Shown here one piece after another: positions 14,585 to 23,916 of a stretch of 64,000 nucleotides of DNA (the stretch's first letter is position 1; every line of letters starts with the position of its first letter). The stretch lies in NCBI GenBank assembly GCA_017449135.1, contig JAFSKE010000011.1, positions 1-64,000 of the forward strand, read 5' to 3'. The notes beneath the pieces were generated by a model. The model was not told the origin of the DNA and ran no database searches. It saw nothing but the letters and a program-made list of their open reading frames with translations. Source of the stretch: Synergistaceae bacterium. Its GTDB lineage: Bacteria > Synergistota > Synergistia > Synergistales > Aminobacteriaceae. The position numbers were made by a program, and so were the translations under genes.

Positions 14585-15838
14585 TTACTCTTTCACGCTG
14601 TGAGGAAGTGTTGAACCTCCGTAGGGCATTGCTAAAACTGTTGCGTCTGCTCCAAGTTTTTTAACCGCTGCATCGTAGGCTTCCTGGACTGTCTTAAATG
14701 GTTTCATGAAAATTTTTCTCACGAAATCATCTTCAAGTTCAGAAACAAGATAAATTTCTGCGTTCTCTAAAACCATTGCGATTGCAGCAGCTTTATGTCC
14801 TCCGAGTTTGAACTCTTTGTGTATTCTTTCGATTAATGAATGAGGATTCGGAGCTGTCGTAATCCATTCCTCAAAAGTTTTTTCGCCTAAACCTTCACGG
14901 CATGAACCGATTAAAATTACAATTCCGCCTTTTTTCACAGCATGTTTAGCATTATCGAGAGCCTTTTGAGTCTGATACAAATTCAAATCCTTCGGGCTTC
15001 CTCCCTGTGAAACCATTACAATATCCGCACGGTCGGGAATATCTTTTTTATAAAGTTTGTCGAGGAATTTACAGCCTTCACGATGAGCTTTAATCATGTC
15101 TCCTGCAACAGCTCTCAAAATAACTTTTTGAGGAGTTTGAACGACATTAAGAATAAAATCAACTCCGACTTTTGCAGCTGCTTCGTCAATATCTTTTCTT
15201 AAAGGATTATCAACAATATTTCCTGCACATGCTTTGGGATCTATCATCATGCTGTGATTAACTTGAATCGCTTCACGAGTCGATGAGCCCGGCATAATTG
15301 CTTTTGAACTTCCTGAATAACCTGCGAAATAATGATATTCGATATTGCCTAAACAAATTCGTCTGTCGGCTTCAGCAACAACTCTCGTAATGTCAAGAGG
15401 CGTTCCGTGTTCGGTTTTTCCTAAGTGAATGCAGTCATCGGGATTTGAATCGACACATTTAATTTCGTTCCAAGCTCTGTCGCCCGCTAAATGATGTCTT
15501 TCTTCGTCAGTCTGTTTTCTATGGCTTCCGAGTGCAAAAACAAGAGTAATATCTTCCTTTTTTGCTCCCCCTGCGTAAAGTTCGTCAAGCAATGCGGGCA
15601 TTACTTTCCATGTTGCCATAGGTCTTGTAACGTCGCTTGTAATTATCGCAATTTTTTCACCGGCCTTAACAATATCCTTTAATCTCGGCGAACCGATCGG
15701 ATTTTCTAAGGCTCTTTTAACTTCTGCTTCGTCGGTTAAATCTACAGTAACTTCATTGGGTTCAAGAATCCCAAGAACAACATCATCTTTGACGTTTACA
15801 TCTTGGGATTTTTCACCGATTTTGAATGTTAATTTCAT
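14585..15838 (-). CDS. larA: LarA-family nickel-dependent lactate racemase or related 2-hydroxyacid racemase
   Basis: LarA interconverts D- and L-lactate using a nickel pincer cofactor; relatives act on other 2-hydroxyacids such as malate. The 417-residue protein carries ITSDVTRPM (~70), the GSHRKQTDEE histidine motif (~105), the HYFAGYSGSSKAIMPG block (~170-185) and VSQGGSPKDLNLYQTQKAL (~280). No larB, larC or larE cofactor genes are in the window, so maturation must be encoded elsewhere or this is a related epimerase. It lies 3 bp after the malic enzyme gene, which argues for a 2-hydroxyacid substrate of the same pathway. Confidence 0.85.
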   Translation of the reverse strand: MKLTFKIGEKSQDVNVKDDVVLGILEPNEVTVDLTDEAEVKRALENPIGSPRLKDIVKAGEKIAIITSDVTRPMATWKVMPALLDELYAGGAKKEDITLVFALGSHRKQTDEERHHLAGDRAWNEIKCVDSNPDDCIHLGKTEHGTPLDITRVVAEADRRICLGNIEYHYFAGYSGSSKAIMPGSSTREAIQVNHSMMIDPKACAGNIVDNPLRKDIDEAAAKVGVDFILNVVQTPQKVILRAVAGDMIKAHREGCKFLDKLYKKDIPDRADIVMVSQGGSPKDLNLYQTQKALDNAKHAVKKGGIVILIGSCREGLGEKTFEEWITTAPNPHSLIERIHKEFKLGGHKAAAIAMVLENAEIYLVSELEDDFVRKIFMKPFKTVQEAYDAAVKKLGADATVLAMPYGGSTLPHSVKE

Positions 15839-15841
15839 AAT

Positions 15842-17017
15842 TTACAGTCTTGCAACTCCTGATTTTCTTGCTGCTTCGGCAACGGCTTTTGAAACTGCGG
15901 GGCCGACTCTCGGATCGAATGCTGCGGGAATGATGTAATCGGGCGATAATTTTTCGGGTTCTACAAGTTCTGCGAGAGCGTGTGAAGCTGCGACTTTCAT
16001 TTCTTCGTTAATGTCGCTGGCTCTGACATCAAATGTTCCTCTGAAAATTCCGGGGAATGCGAGAACGTTGTTAATCTGATTCGGGAAATCGCTTCGGCCT
16101 GTTGAAATTACTTTTGCACCTGCTGCCTTAGCATCATCGGGGAAAATTTCGGGAGTCGGGTTAGCACATGCAAAAATAATCGGGTCTCTTGCCATGCTTC
16201 TAACCATATCTTGAGTTACTGCGCCGGGAGCTGAAACACCGATGAAAACGTCTGCACCTTTCATTGAATCAGCGAGAGTTCCTTTAATTCCTTCGGGGTT
16301 TGTGATTTCGGCCATTTCGTTTTTAATCCAGTTCATGCCTTTTTCACGGCCTTTGTAGACAACTCCGGTTCTGTCGCAGAGAGTAACATTTTTTGCACCG
16401 CCTGAAATTAATAATTTCGTGATTGCGATTGCTGCTGCACCTGCACCGTTGACGGCGATTTTGATTTCGTCCATTTTCTTTCCGACAACTTTTAATGCGT
16501 TAATCAATCCTGCAAGCGTGATAACGGCTGTTCCGTGCTGGTCATCGTGGAAAATCGGAATGTCGCACTTCTCTTTGAGTTTTTTCTCGATCTCAAAGCA
16601 GCGGGGGGCGGCGATGTCCTCAAGGTTGATTCCTCCGAATGAGCCTGAAATGTTGTAAACGGTATTAACAAATTCATCAACGTCTTTTGTTTTCACGCAG
16701 AGAGGGAATGCGTCAACGCCTCCGAATGACTTAAACAAAACACATTTTCCTTCCATGACGGGCATACCTGCTTCGGGGCCGATGTCTCCAAGTCCGAGAA
16801 CTGCGCTTCCGTCAGTTACGACTAAGCAGAGATTATGACGGCGTGTTAAATCATAACTTTTGTTTACGTCCTTTTGAATTTCAAGGCAGGGCTGAGCAAC
16901 TCCGGGAGTGTAGGCAAGCGACAAATCTTCTTTTGTTGCTACGGGTACTGTTGAAATGACTTCGATTTTTCCCTTCCACTGTTCGTGAAGGCGTAATGAT
17001 TCCTTTGCGTAATCCAT
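15842..17017 (-). CDS. Malic enzyme (oxaloacetate-decarboxylating malate dehydrogenase)
   Basis: Converts malate to pyruvate and CO2 with NAD(P) reduction. The 391-residue short bacterial form has the tyrosine motif SLAYTPGVA near residue 35, the catalytic-lysine loop, the metal site EDIAAPRCFEIE, the HDDQHGTA motif and a Rossmann fingerprint NGAGAAAIA. Cofactor preference cannot be decided by eye. The ATG follows AGGAGG. It sits between larA and the TRAP transporter in one minus-strand cluster and would drain malate made by the hydratase or imported by the transporter. Confidence 0.95.
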   Translation of the reverse strand: MDYAKESLRLHEQWKGKIEVISTVPVATKEDLSLAYTPGVAQPCLEIQKDVNKSYDLTRRHNLCLVVTDGSAVLGLGDIGPEAGMPVMEGKCVLFKSFGGVDAFPLCVKTKDVDEFVNTVYNISGSFGGINLEDIAAPRCFEIEKKLKEKCDIPIFHDDQHGTAVITLAGLINALKVVGKKMDEIKIAVNGAGAAAIAITKLLISGGAKNVTLCDRTGVVYKGREKGMNWIKNEMAEITNPEGIKGTLADSMKGADVFIGVSAPGAVTQDMVRSMARDPIIFACANPTPEIFPDDAKAAGAKVISTGRSDFPNQINNVLAFPGIFRGTFDVRASDINEEMKVAASHALAELVEPEKLSPDYIIPAAFDPRVGPAVSKAVAEAARKSGVARL

Positions 17018-17047
17018 AAAAAAATCCTCCTAAAATAAAATTAAAAA

Positions 17048-18337
17048 TTAAAATGTATACGGTACTCCTGCGAGTCCTAAACTGATTGTCGGGATATAAG
17101 TTGTTAAGAACAAAACGATGACTTCAGCAATTAAGAACGGAACAATCGCTTTTACAATCGTTTCAAATTTTATTCCCGCAATATTACAGCCAACGTACAA
17201 ACAATTTCCGACGGGCGGTGTGATCATTCCGATTCCCATATTGACTATGAAAATAATTCCGACAAGATAAGGGCTTACCTCAACGCCTGGTGCAGTCATA
17301 ACTGGTAACAAAATCGGAGTTAATAACGCTATTGCAGCACTTGAATTTAAGAAACAGCCTGCGATTAAGACAATAATATTCAAGAGCAATAACAAGACAT
17401 ATTTATTTGAAGTTAATGACAACATGGCCGAAGCGATTTTTTGAGGAATCTGTCCCATTGTTAAAACATATCCGAAAGTGCTTACGGTCGCCATTATCAA
17501 CATGATAACTGATGCACCGACTGCGGATTTTGCAACTACCATCGGAATATCTTTAATCTTCAAATCTCTGTAAACGAAAACTCCGACGATTAAAGCATAA
17601 ACACATGCAACTGCTCCGGCTTCGGTGGCGGTGAAAATTCCTGAGTAAATTCCTCCGAGAATTATTACAGGCATTATTAACGCCCAAATACTTTTAACGA
17701 AAACTTTTGCGACGTTTCCAAGACTCCTGTCAACTTTTACCAACGGAACATTATTATTTTTCGCATAAATTCTGGCAACGATCATCATGCTGATTCCCAT
17801 TAAAATTCCCGGGCCTACTCCGCATAAAAATAACGTGCTGATTGAAGTATTCGCTAAAACGCAATATGTAACCATCGGAATGCTTGGAGGGATAACCTGA
17901 CCGACTGTTCCGGCAGCAGAAACGCAGGCCGCAGAAAAATCTTTGCTGTATCCGTTCTTCTCCATTTCAAAAAGCATAATTCCTCCGATTGCAGCAGTTG
18001 TTGCAGGACATGATCCCGAAATCGCCGCGAAAAACATTGACGCAACTATCGCAACCATTGCAAGACCGCCTTTAAGCGAACCGAAGAAAATTTGAACGAA
18101 ATCAACAAGCCTTCTCGAAATTCCGCCTTCTCCCATTAAGTTGCCTGCAAGAATGAAAAACGGAATCGCCATTAACGGGAATGAATTAACGCCGTTGAAC
18201 ATTGTTTGAGCAGTTACAACAAGTGAACTGTTCATGAAATAAATTATCGTGAGCATTGCCCCGACTCCCAGCGATGCAGCAATCGGAACGCCCAAGAACA
18301 TTAACGCAAAAAAGCTGATAAATAATGTCGCAATCAT
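17048..18337 (-). CDS. dctM: TRAP transporter large permease subunit
   Basis: The 429-residue membrane protein of about 12 helices is the ion-coupled channel of a tripartite ATP-independent periplasmic transporter. Features: PFFILAGNLMGEGGISRRLV near residue 60, AISGSCPATTAAIGG, and GVGPGILMG, all TRAP large-subunit signatures. It overlaps dctQ by 1 bp. With its binding protein it probably imports a C4-dicarboxylate or similar acid, judging by the metabolic genes around it. Confidence 0.95.
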   Translation of the reverse strand: MIATLFISFFALMFLGVPIAASLGVGAMLTIIYFMNSSLVVTAQTMFNGVNSFPLMAIPFFILAGNLMGEGGISRRLVDFVQIFFGSLKGGLAMVAIVASMFFAAISGSCPATTAAIGGIMLFEMEKNGYSKDFSAACVSAAGTVGQVIPPSIPMVTYCVLANTSISTLFLCGVGPGILMGISMMIVARIYAKNNNVPLVKVDRSLGNVAKVFVKSIWALIMPVIILGGIYSGIFTATEAGAVACVYALIVGVFVYRDLKIKDIPMVVAKSAVGASVIMLIMATVSTFGYVLTMGQIPQKIASAMLSLTSNKYVLLLLLNIIVLIAGCFLNSSAAIALLTPILLPVMTAPGVEVSPYLVGIIFIVNMGIGMITPPVGNCLYVGCNIAGIKFETIVKAIVPFLIAEVIVLFLTTYIPTISLGLAGVPYTF

Positions 18338-18873
18338 TAGTCAACACTGCCTCCGATTTCTTCTTTTTTCTCTGTTTTGTTAGAATCTCCGAAAACTGCC
18401 TTTAATGCCTCGTAGATATAAGCAACTCCCATGAAAACACTTCCGATTAAAATTCCGAGATAAATATGATTCATGTGAATTTTCAAAGCCGGCGAAACTT
18501 GACGTGCAAGCCTTCCCCACAATGACATTAAGTAATACGAAACAACAAAGAAAAATACCGCAGCAATAATGTAACTGATAAACTGCATTCCTTTTTTTAC
18601 GGATTTCGGGAACATGTCTTGGATTAATTCAACGCTGATGTGCTGGGCTTTTCTTGCACCGAGATAACCTGCAAAAAATGTCATCCAGATAAAACCGAAT
18701 CTTGCAAGCTCTTCAGTCCAAGCTAACGGAGCATTCATTACATAACGGAAAAAAACCTGAAGGCTGATTAAAAACGTCATTCCTCCTAAAATTATGAAAC
18801 ATGCCCAAACGAATAATGTATCAATCAATGAAAAAATTTTGTCGAGAGTTTTCATCATAATTTGTTTTACCAC
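18337..18873 (-). CDS. dctQ: TRAP transporter small permease subunit
   Basis: The 178-residue protein has four membrane segments and the DctQ signature FFRYVMNAPLAWTEELARFGFIWMTFFAG (read here as residues ~40-68). It bridges DctM and the binding protein. The acidic C-terminal tail (KTEKKEEIGG) is cytoplasmic. The start at 18873 follows a GAGGTGG ribosome site; a methionine five residues later is an alternative. Confidence 0.93.
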   Translation of the reverse strand: MVKQIMMKTLDKIFSLIDTLFVWACFIILGGMTFLISLQVFFRYVMNAPLAWTEELARFGFIWMTFFAGYLGARKAQHISVELIQDMFPKSVKKGMQFISYIIAAVFFFVVSYYLMSLWGRLARQVSPALKIHMNHIYLGILIGSVFMGVAYIYEALKAVFGDSNKTEKKEEIGGSVD

Positions 18874-18888
18874 CTCATTTTTTACAAA

Positions 18889-18919
18889 AACCCCTCCGCC
18901 TCTTAGACAGAGAGGTTAA
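18889..18919. repeat. Partial REP-like repeat, copy 3
   Basis: AACCCCTCCGCCTCT followed by AGAGAGGTT: only the outer arms of the compound repeat remain, between dctP and dctQ. Confidence 0.5.
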
Positions 18920-18930
18920 ACTTCAAAAAA

Positions 18931-19962
18931 TTATTTCACATTCTTAACGGCTTCCTGAATTTTTGCAATCGTGTCGCCGTATGTTGCTTTATATTTTTCG
19001 TAAATCGGTGCAACAGCGTCTTTGAATACTTGAACCTGTTCGGGTGTCCATTCGTTAATTTCAACGCCGTATTCCTTAATTTGCTTGAGGTCTCTTTCAA
19101 CCATGTTGTCGCTGACTTGACGTTCAAAATCTTTTGCTTCGTTAGCAGCTCTTTGAATGGCCTCTTTTGTTGCATCGTCAAACTGTTCCCAGCGGTCAAT
19201 TCCAATCATTAAAGGCTCAGCAGTGTAGATGTGATGTGAAATTGTGTAGTACTTGTTGACTTCATAATATTTGTTGTTGATGAAATTGCTTGAAGGGTTT
19301 TCCTGACCGTCAACGATTCCGAGCTGGATTGATGAGAAAACTTCCGAGACTGCCATTGCCGTAGGAATTGATCCAAGCTGTGTGAATGTGTCAATGAAAA
19401 CAGGGCTTTCGGGTGTACGAAGTTTAATTCCTTTGAAATCTTCGGGCTTTGTCAAAGGTCTGACTTTGTTTGAAATATCTCTGAATCCGTTGTCCATCCA
19501 GCAAAGAATTTTGAAACCGTAATTTTCAGCGAATTTCTTTAATTCTTCTCCGACAGGTCCGTCAAGAACTGTGTAAACTTCTTTTTTTGTCGAGAACAAG
19601 AACGGGAGATTCAAAACGCCGTCTTCAGGAACGAAATTTTCAAGAGCCATTGTTGATTCAAGGCACATGTCGAGAGTTCCCATTTGTACAAATTCGATTG
19701 CCTTTGCACCTGAAGCAATTTGTGAAGCAGGATAAACCGTAACGCCGACTTTACCGTCAGTGTATTGATGAACGAGTTTAGCGAATGCTGCACAACCGTA
19801 CTGATAAGGGTGTGTTGTAGCTCCGACGTGGTTAACGCCGAGTGTAACCTCGCTGCCCTGTGTGTTGGGGTTGTTGATGTCAATGTCGTCAACAGTTAAA
19901 GCACATGCAACTGAAGCAAACAAAGCTACAAAAACTAACGCCGCAAAAAGTTTCTTTTTCAT
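18931..19962 (-). CDS. dctP: TRAP transporter solute-binding protein
   Basis: The 343-residue protein has a signal peptide (cleavage after ACA, residue ~21) and the DctP core: GVNHVGATTHPYQYGC at the start of the mature protein, KLRTPESPVFIDTF with the conserved substrate Arg (~165), and VDGQENPSSNF (~220). DctP proteins deliver dicarboxylates or other acids to the DctQM permease. It is the first gene of the TRAP operon, transcribed divergently from the GntR-type regulator gene 131 bp away. Confidence 0.95.
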   Translation of the reverse strand: MKKKLFAALVFVALFASVACALTVDDIDINNPNTQGSEVTLGVNHVGATTHPYQYGCAAFAKLVHQYTDGKVGVTVYPASQIASGAKAIEFVQMGTLDMCLESTMALENFVPEDGVLNLPFLFSTKKEVYTVLDGPVGEELKKFAENYGFKILCWMDNGFRDISNKVRPLTKPEDFKGIKLRTPESPVFIDTFTQLGSIPTAMAVSEVFSSIQLGIVDGQENPSSNFINNKYYEVNKYYTISHHIYTAEPLMIGIDRWEQFDDATKEAIQRAANEAKDFERQVSDNMVERDLKQIKEYGVEINEWTPEQVQVFKDAVAPIYEKYKATYGDTIAKIQEAVKNVK

Positions 19963-20039
19963 AAAAGAAAGCCTCCTTAATAATAAAAATACATTATGAA
20001 ATTTATGAATTAATTGAGATTTTACTATAGCAATCTGTT

Positions 20040-20057
20040 TTTGTAAAATATAACAAA
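20040..20057. promoter_or_regulatory. Candidate operator between dctP and the GntR-type regulator
   Basis: The palindrome TTTGT-n8-ACAAA sits in the divergent intergenic region; TTTTAC/GTAAAA arms overlap it slightly upstream. GntR/FCD regulators bind short dyads of this type, often next to their own gene. This is a prediction from symmetry alone. Confidence 0.35.
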
Positions 20058-20093
20058 TTAAACGTATTAATAAAAATCGGAGGAATTTTTTTC

Positions 20094-20741
20094 ATGGAAG
20101 AATTAAAACCTGTAGAGACTCAATCAACTGCGAAGAAAGTATTAACGGCATTGCGTGAAGCAATTTTCACCGGGAAATTACAGCCTGGACAGAGAATCAC
20201 ACAGACAAATCTTGCAAAACAGCTCAACGTTTCAATCACTCCAGTAAGAGAAGCATTAATGACTCTTGAAACCGAACAGCTTGTAAAACTTGTTGCACAT
20301 AAAGAGACAATAATACTCGGAGTTAATCGTAAATATCTCGAAGATTATTACAATACACGTTCAGTTCTTGAAGAATATTTGATAAAACTTGTATGCTCTG
20401 AAGGAGTCGACATAACTAAAATTGAAAAGGCATATAAGAAAATGGAATTGATAGTCAAACAGAAAAATTACGATGAATATAACACGGCAAATTCCGAATT
20501 TCATAACGCAATTCACGAAGCAGCGGGAAATAATTTTATCGCAAATTTTCTCTCACGAATAAGTATTTCAAAATCCGCCGCAAAAAATACAAGCCTTGAA
20601 AAATATGTTGAAATATCATTTAACGAACACAAACGTTTAATAAAATATATAAGAGAACACAACAGCGAAAAAGCAGTTAATGAAGTACATAATCACATGA
20701 TGCGTTCTCTTGAAGACATATTAACGTATTATCCGCAGTAA
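20094..20741 (+). CDS. GntR-family transcriptional regulator, FadR/FCD subfamily
   Basis: The 215-residue protein has an N-terminal winged helix (TNLAKQLNVSITPVREALMTLE, residues ~40-62) and a C-terminal all-helical FCD ligand domain (EYLIKLVC..., NSEFHNAIHEAAGN, EHKRLIKYI and HNHM with metal-binding His residues). FCD regulators commonly sense carboxylic acids through a bound metal. It is transcribed divergently from the TRAP operon and its end overlaps the convergent citF end by 13 bp, so it most likely controls this acid-catabolism block. The ATG follows CGGAGGAA. Confidence 0.92.
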   Translation: MEELKPVETQSTAKKVLTALREAIFTGKLQPGQRITQTNLAKQLNVSITPVREALMTLETEQLVKLVAHKETIILGVNRKYLEDYYNTRSVLEEYLIKLVCSEGVDITKIEKAYKKMELIVKQKNYDEYNTANSEFHNAIHEAAGNNFIANFLSRISISKSAAKNTSLEKYVEISFNEHKRLIKYIREHNSEKAVNEVHNHMMRSLEDILTYYPQ

Positions 20742-22135
20742 TTCATAATTTCGTCAATCACCGTTCCGTCTCTGTATAAAACTTCAGCGATGATTTTATT
20801 CCCACGTTCGACAGGCTCAGGTTTTCCCGAAAAATCTTCGGCAATGTTTTTAAGTGCTTCAATGTCAAAAACGGGAAGTCCTGACGCTTTCAAACGTTCG
20901 GCTAAATCTTTTTTTGCAGGATTAACGGCGATTCCTCTTTGAGTTACGAGAATGTCGACAGTTTTTCCGGGAGTTGATATGCAGTTTACACGATCAACAA
21001 TAACTGGCAGACGGGCTCTGATTAACGGTGCTACGATAATTGAAAGTTTTGAACCTGCTGCGACATCGCTATGACCTCCCGAACCTCCCATGATAATTCC
21101 TTGAGAATTTGTGTGAACATTGACGTTAAAATCCGTGTCGATTTCAGTAGCTCCGAGAATCACGACATCGAGTTTATCGGCGATACAGCTTTTTGAAGTT
21201 GGAGAAGCGTAATGTTCGGCGGAAACTTCTTTATGACGTGGATTATTTTTCAGGGATTCGACGGCTCTTAAATCAAAACATTGAACATCGAATAAAGTTT
21301 CAAAGCACCCGGCTTCCAGCATATCGACAATATAACCAGTAATTCCTCCCATGCAGAAACTGCCTTTAATATTTTCCTTCAACATAATTTCCTTGAGATA
21401 CATTGCAGCAGCAAGCGAGGCACCTCCTGCACCTGTCTGGAATGAAAATCCGTTTTTCAGAAGGCCGGAATTTTTTATGCAGTCGACAGCAAATTTTGCG
21501 ATTCTCAAACCTGCGGGATCTCTTGTAATTTTTGTTGTGCTTGAAACGATACCTTCGGGATCTCCGATTGAATCGACACAAACAACATAATCAACTTGAG
21601 TTTCAGGAATTGAAAAATCACACAAGGGATACGAAACTAAATTATCAGTTACAACTATGACTTTATCGGCATATTGAGCGTCTGCCATTGCATAACCGAG
21701 AGAACCGCACGCAGATTTTCCGAATTTCCCCGAACAGTTGCCCATATCGTCAGAAGTCGGAGCAGCAATAACAGCGACATCAATATGAATTTTTCCGGAT
21801 TTTATATCTGAAGGTCTGTGTCCATGCGAACGGAAAACGGCTTTATTTTTTAGTTTACCGTTTGAAATTGCAACACCGACATCACCACCGATATATCCGG
21901 ATTCTACGGTTGTAATAGTTTCGTCGTCAAAAGCTGAAATAATCGGGCTGTGAACTTGAAATAAAGAACTTGCACAGAGATTAAGATTTTTAATTCCGAG
22001 TTCTTGAAGAGCATTAACGGTCATGTTGATAACGTTGTCGCCGTTTCTCAAATGATGATGGAATGAGATTGTCATTCCGTCTTTAATTCCGCATAAATTT
22101 AACGCTTCTTTAATGTTTTTTACGATTTTATTCAT
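20729..22135 (-). CDS. citF: Citrate (or citramalate) lyase alpha subunit
   Basis: The alpha subunit transfers the acyl-carrier prosthetic group between acetate and the substrate. The 468-residue protein matches CitF: SFHHHLRNGDNVINM near residue 25, GGDVGVAISNG, FQTGAGGASLAAA and GGSGGHSDVAAGSKLSI with the active-site region. It ends the citD-citE-citF operon. The usual accessory genes citC, citX and citG are absent from the window, so the complex may be a citrate lyase activated from elsewhere or the closely related citramalate lyase. Confidence 0.88.
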   Translation of the reverse strand: MNKIVKNIKEALNLCGIKDGMTISFHHHLRNGDNVINMTVNALQELGIKNLNLCASSLFQVHSPIISAFDDETITTVESGYIGGDVGVAISNGKLKNKAVFRSHGHRPSDIKSGKIHIDVAVIAAPTSDDMGNCSGKFGKSACGSLGYAMADAQYADKVIVVTDNLVSYPLCDFSIPETQVDYVVCVDSIGDPEGIVSSTTKITRDPAGLRIAKFAVDCIKNSGLLKNGFSFQTGAGGASLAAAMYLKEIMLKENIKGSFCMGGITGYIVDMLEAGCFETLFDVQCFDLRAVESLKNNPRHKEVSAEHYASPTSKSCIADKLDVVILGATEIDTDFNVNVHTNSQGIIMGGSGGHSDVAAGSKLSIIVAPLIRARLPVIVDRVNCISTPGKTVDILVTQRGIAVNPAKKDLAERLKASGLPVFDIEALKNIAEDFSGKPEPVERGNKIIAEVLYRDGTVIDEIMNYCG

Positions 22136-22138
22136 TTT

Positions 22139-23008
22139 TTATAACCTCGTACCGGAGGGGTAAGCGGCTTCATAAACCTGTTTTGCTCTTGCAACAATCG
22201 GAGCGTCAATCATTTTTCCGTGAAGAGACACAGCACCCTTACCCAATTTTTCGGCTTCCTTGATACATTCAAGAACTTCAACAGCATAATTTATTTCCTG
22301 TTCAGTAGGGCTGAAAAGTTCGTTGACGTAATCAATATGTCTCGGAGAAATTACAAGTTTTCCGCTGAACCCTAAACCCCGTGCAAAATTAATATCTTTG
22401 CAAAGTCCTTCAATATCATTAACATCAGTAAAAGGAGTGTCGAAAATTTCAACCCCTGCAGCTCTTCCTGCACAGATTAAACGTGTTCTGGCATAAAGAA
22501 TTTCGCTGCCTTCCTTAGTTCTTCTGCAACGTAAATCAGCACTTAAATCTTCAGCACCTAAAGCAATTCCGAAAATCCGATTATTTGCTGAAGCAATGTT
22601 AAAAGCGTTTTCGACTCCTTCAGCGGTTTCAATCAGGGGAAGTAATTTTGTCGTACCTTCGGGAATGTCGAATTTTTTTTCAAGAGACGAAATGAAATCG
22701 GAAATTTTGTTGAGCATTTTATCTCCGTTTACTTTGGTCGGCATTACGCAGTCAGGTTTAACGGGGATAATTTCGCTCAAATCATCTTGCCAGTAATCAG
22801 TATCAGTTGAATTTATGCGGACGATAAAAAACTGTTTTCGGGCTTTTAGATTTTTGAGGTAATTCCTGACTAAAACTCTTGCGGAATCTTTTTCAGACGG
22901 TGAAACGGCATCTTCGAGATCTAAAATTAAAGCATCTGCACCGAGTGTATCGCCGTTAATAAGCATATTAGGAGTATTTCCGGGCAGAAACATTAACGAA
23001 CGAATCAT
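22139..23008 (-). CDS. citE: Citrate (or citramalate) lyase beta subunit
   Basis: The beta subunit cleaves the thioester substrate to oxaloacetate (or pyruvate) and acetyl-carrier. The 289-residue TIM-barrel has RSLMFLPGNTPNML, LDLEDAVSPSEKDSARV, LPLIETAEGVENA and GAEDLSADL, all CitE-type motifs including the metal-binding Glu and Asp. It lies 3 bp after citD and 3 bp before citF. Confidence 0.93.
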   Translation of the reverse strand: MIRSLMFLPGNTPNMLINGDTLGADALILDLEDAVSPSEKDSARVLVRNYLKNLKARKQFFIVRINSTDTDYWQDDLSEIIPVKPDCVMPTKVNGDKMLNKISDFISSLEKKFDIPEGTTKLLPLIETAEGVENAFNIASANNRIFGIALGAEDLSADLRCRRTKEGSEILYARTRLICAGRAAGVEIFDTPFTDVNDIEGLCKDINFARGLGFSGKLVISPRHIDYVNELFSPTEQEINYAVEVLECIKEAEKLGKGAVSLHGKMIDAPIVARAKQVYEAAYPSGTRL

Positions 23009-23011
23009 AAA

Positions 23012-23290
23012 TTATTTCGCCCCCTTTAATGCTCTTTTAATTGCGGTTTCGACTCTTGCTTCAATAACACAGTCAAAAGCTCCCATATCCTGAATTTTTA
23101 TGTCAGCTCCGGAAATGTCAAATTTTTTCACGGTATTTTGAGCAGCTTTGAGAATTGAATTTCCGTATTGCTTAAAGACAACCGAATTAATTTCAAAATT
23201 TACTTCGTTGCTTTCATTCGGAGTTATTGTAACGAGGCAGTCGCTTGATTCAAGAGTTCCGGCAAAAGCGTTTTGCGAGATTTTAATCAT
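23012..23290 (-). CDS. citD: Citrate (or citramalate) lyase acyl-carrier subunit
   Basis: The gamma subunit carries the phosphoribosyl-dephospho-CoA group on a Ser. AGTLESSDCLVTI near the N-terminus matches the attachment site; the rest (NEVNFEINSVVFKQYG..., IEARVETAIKRA) fits CitD. I chose ATG 23290, giving 93 residues, the usual length. A longer frame to 23353 would overlap the hydratase gene deeply. As placed, it starts 2 bp inside the ribosome-reach of the upstream stop at 23293, so translation is probably coupled. Confidence 0.92.
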   Translation of the reverse strand: MIKISQNAFAGTLESSDCLVTITPNESNEVNFEINSVVFKQYGNSILKAAQNTVKKFDISGADIKIQDMGAFDCVIEARVETAIKRALKGAK

Positions 23291-23292
23291 TT

Positions 23293-23913
23293 CTATTTCT
23301 GCTCTTCGACTTCCATATAATTGGAAACTAAATCGATTATGGGCTGTTCGCATTTTATTTTTTGTTCGGCGTAGAATTTTTTATTTTCAACGAACATATT
23401 ATTACCTTGAGTGTCGATTGAAACAATTAAAGGGCCAAATTCGTTGACTTTCATAACCCATAATGCTTCGGGCATTCCGAGTTCACGCCAGTAAACATTT
23501 TCGATTCCTTCGACATGTGAAGAGGCAAGAACCGCACAGCCTCCGGGAAAAACGCAATGGATAGCACCGAATTTTTTGCAGCCTTCACTCGTTAAATTTC
23601 CCATTCCGCCTTTACCGACAATAACTTTAACGCCCGTTTTCTCGATAAATTCTGCTTCGTCAGCTTCCATTCTGATTGACGAGGTAGGGCCGATTGAAAC
23701 CATGATATTTTTTTCGCCTTCTTTAACGATTGGCCCTGCGTGCATAATTGCCATATCCTTAAAATCGTAAGGACATTTTAATCCCTCGTGAACGACTCTT
23801 CTGTGAACGTCATCACGCCCCGTTGTGAGATAACCCGAAAGATAAACAACATCGCCGACTCTTAAATCTTTAATATCATCAAATGAAATCGGTGTAGTGA
23901 GAATTTTTTTCAT
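23293..23913 (-). CDS. Fumarase/tartrate-dehydratase-type hydratase beta subunit
   Basis: Class I Fe-S hydratases use separate alpha and beta polypeptides in many anaerobes. The 206-residue protein shows the beta-domain features [45 protein letters not shown] and VGKGGMG. Members act on fumarate/malate, L-tartrate, or mesaconate/citramalate; sequence reading alone cannot separate these. It follows the alpha gene by 3 bp. Confidence 0.92.
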   Translation of the reverse strand: MKKILTTPISFDDIKDLRVGDVVYLSGYLTTGRDDVHRRVVHEGLKCPYDFKDMAIMHAGPIVKEGEKNIMVSIGPTSSIRMEADEAEFIEKTGVKVIVGKGGMGNLTSEGCKKFGAIHCVFPGGCAVLASSHVEGIENVYWRELGMPEALWVMKVNEFGPLIVSIDTQGNNMFVENKKFYAEQKIKCEQPIIDLVSNYMEVEEQK

Positions 23914-23916
23914 GAT

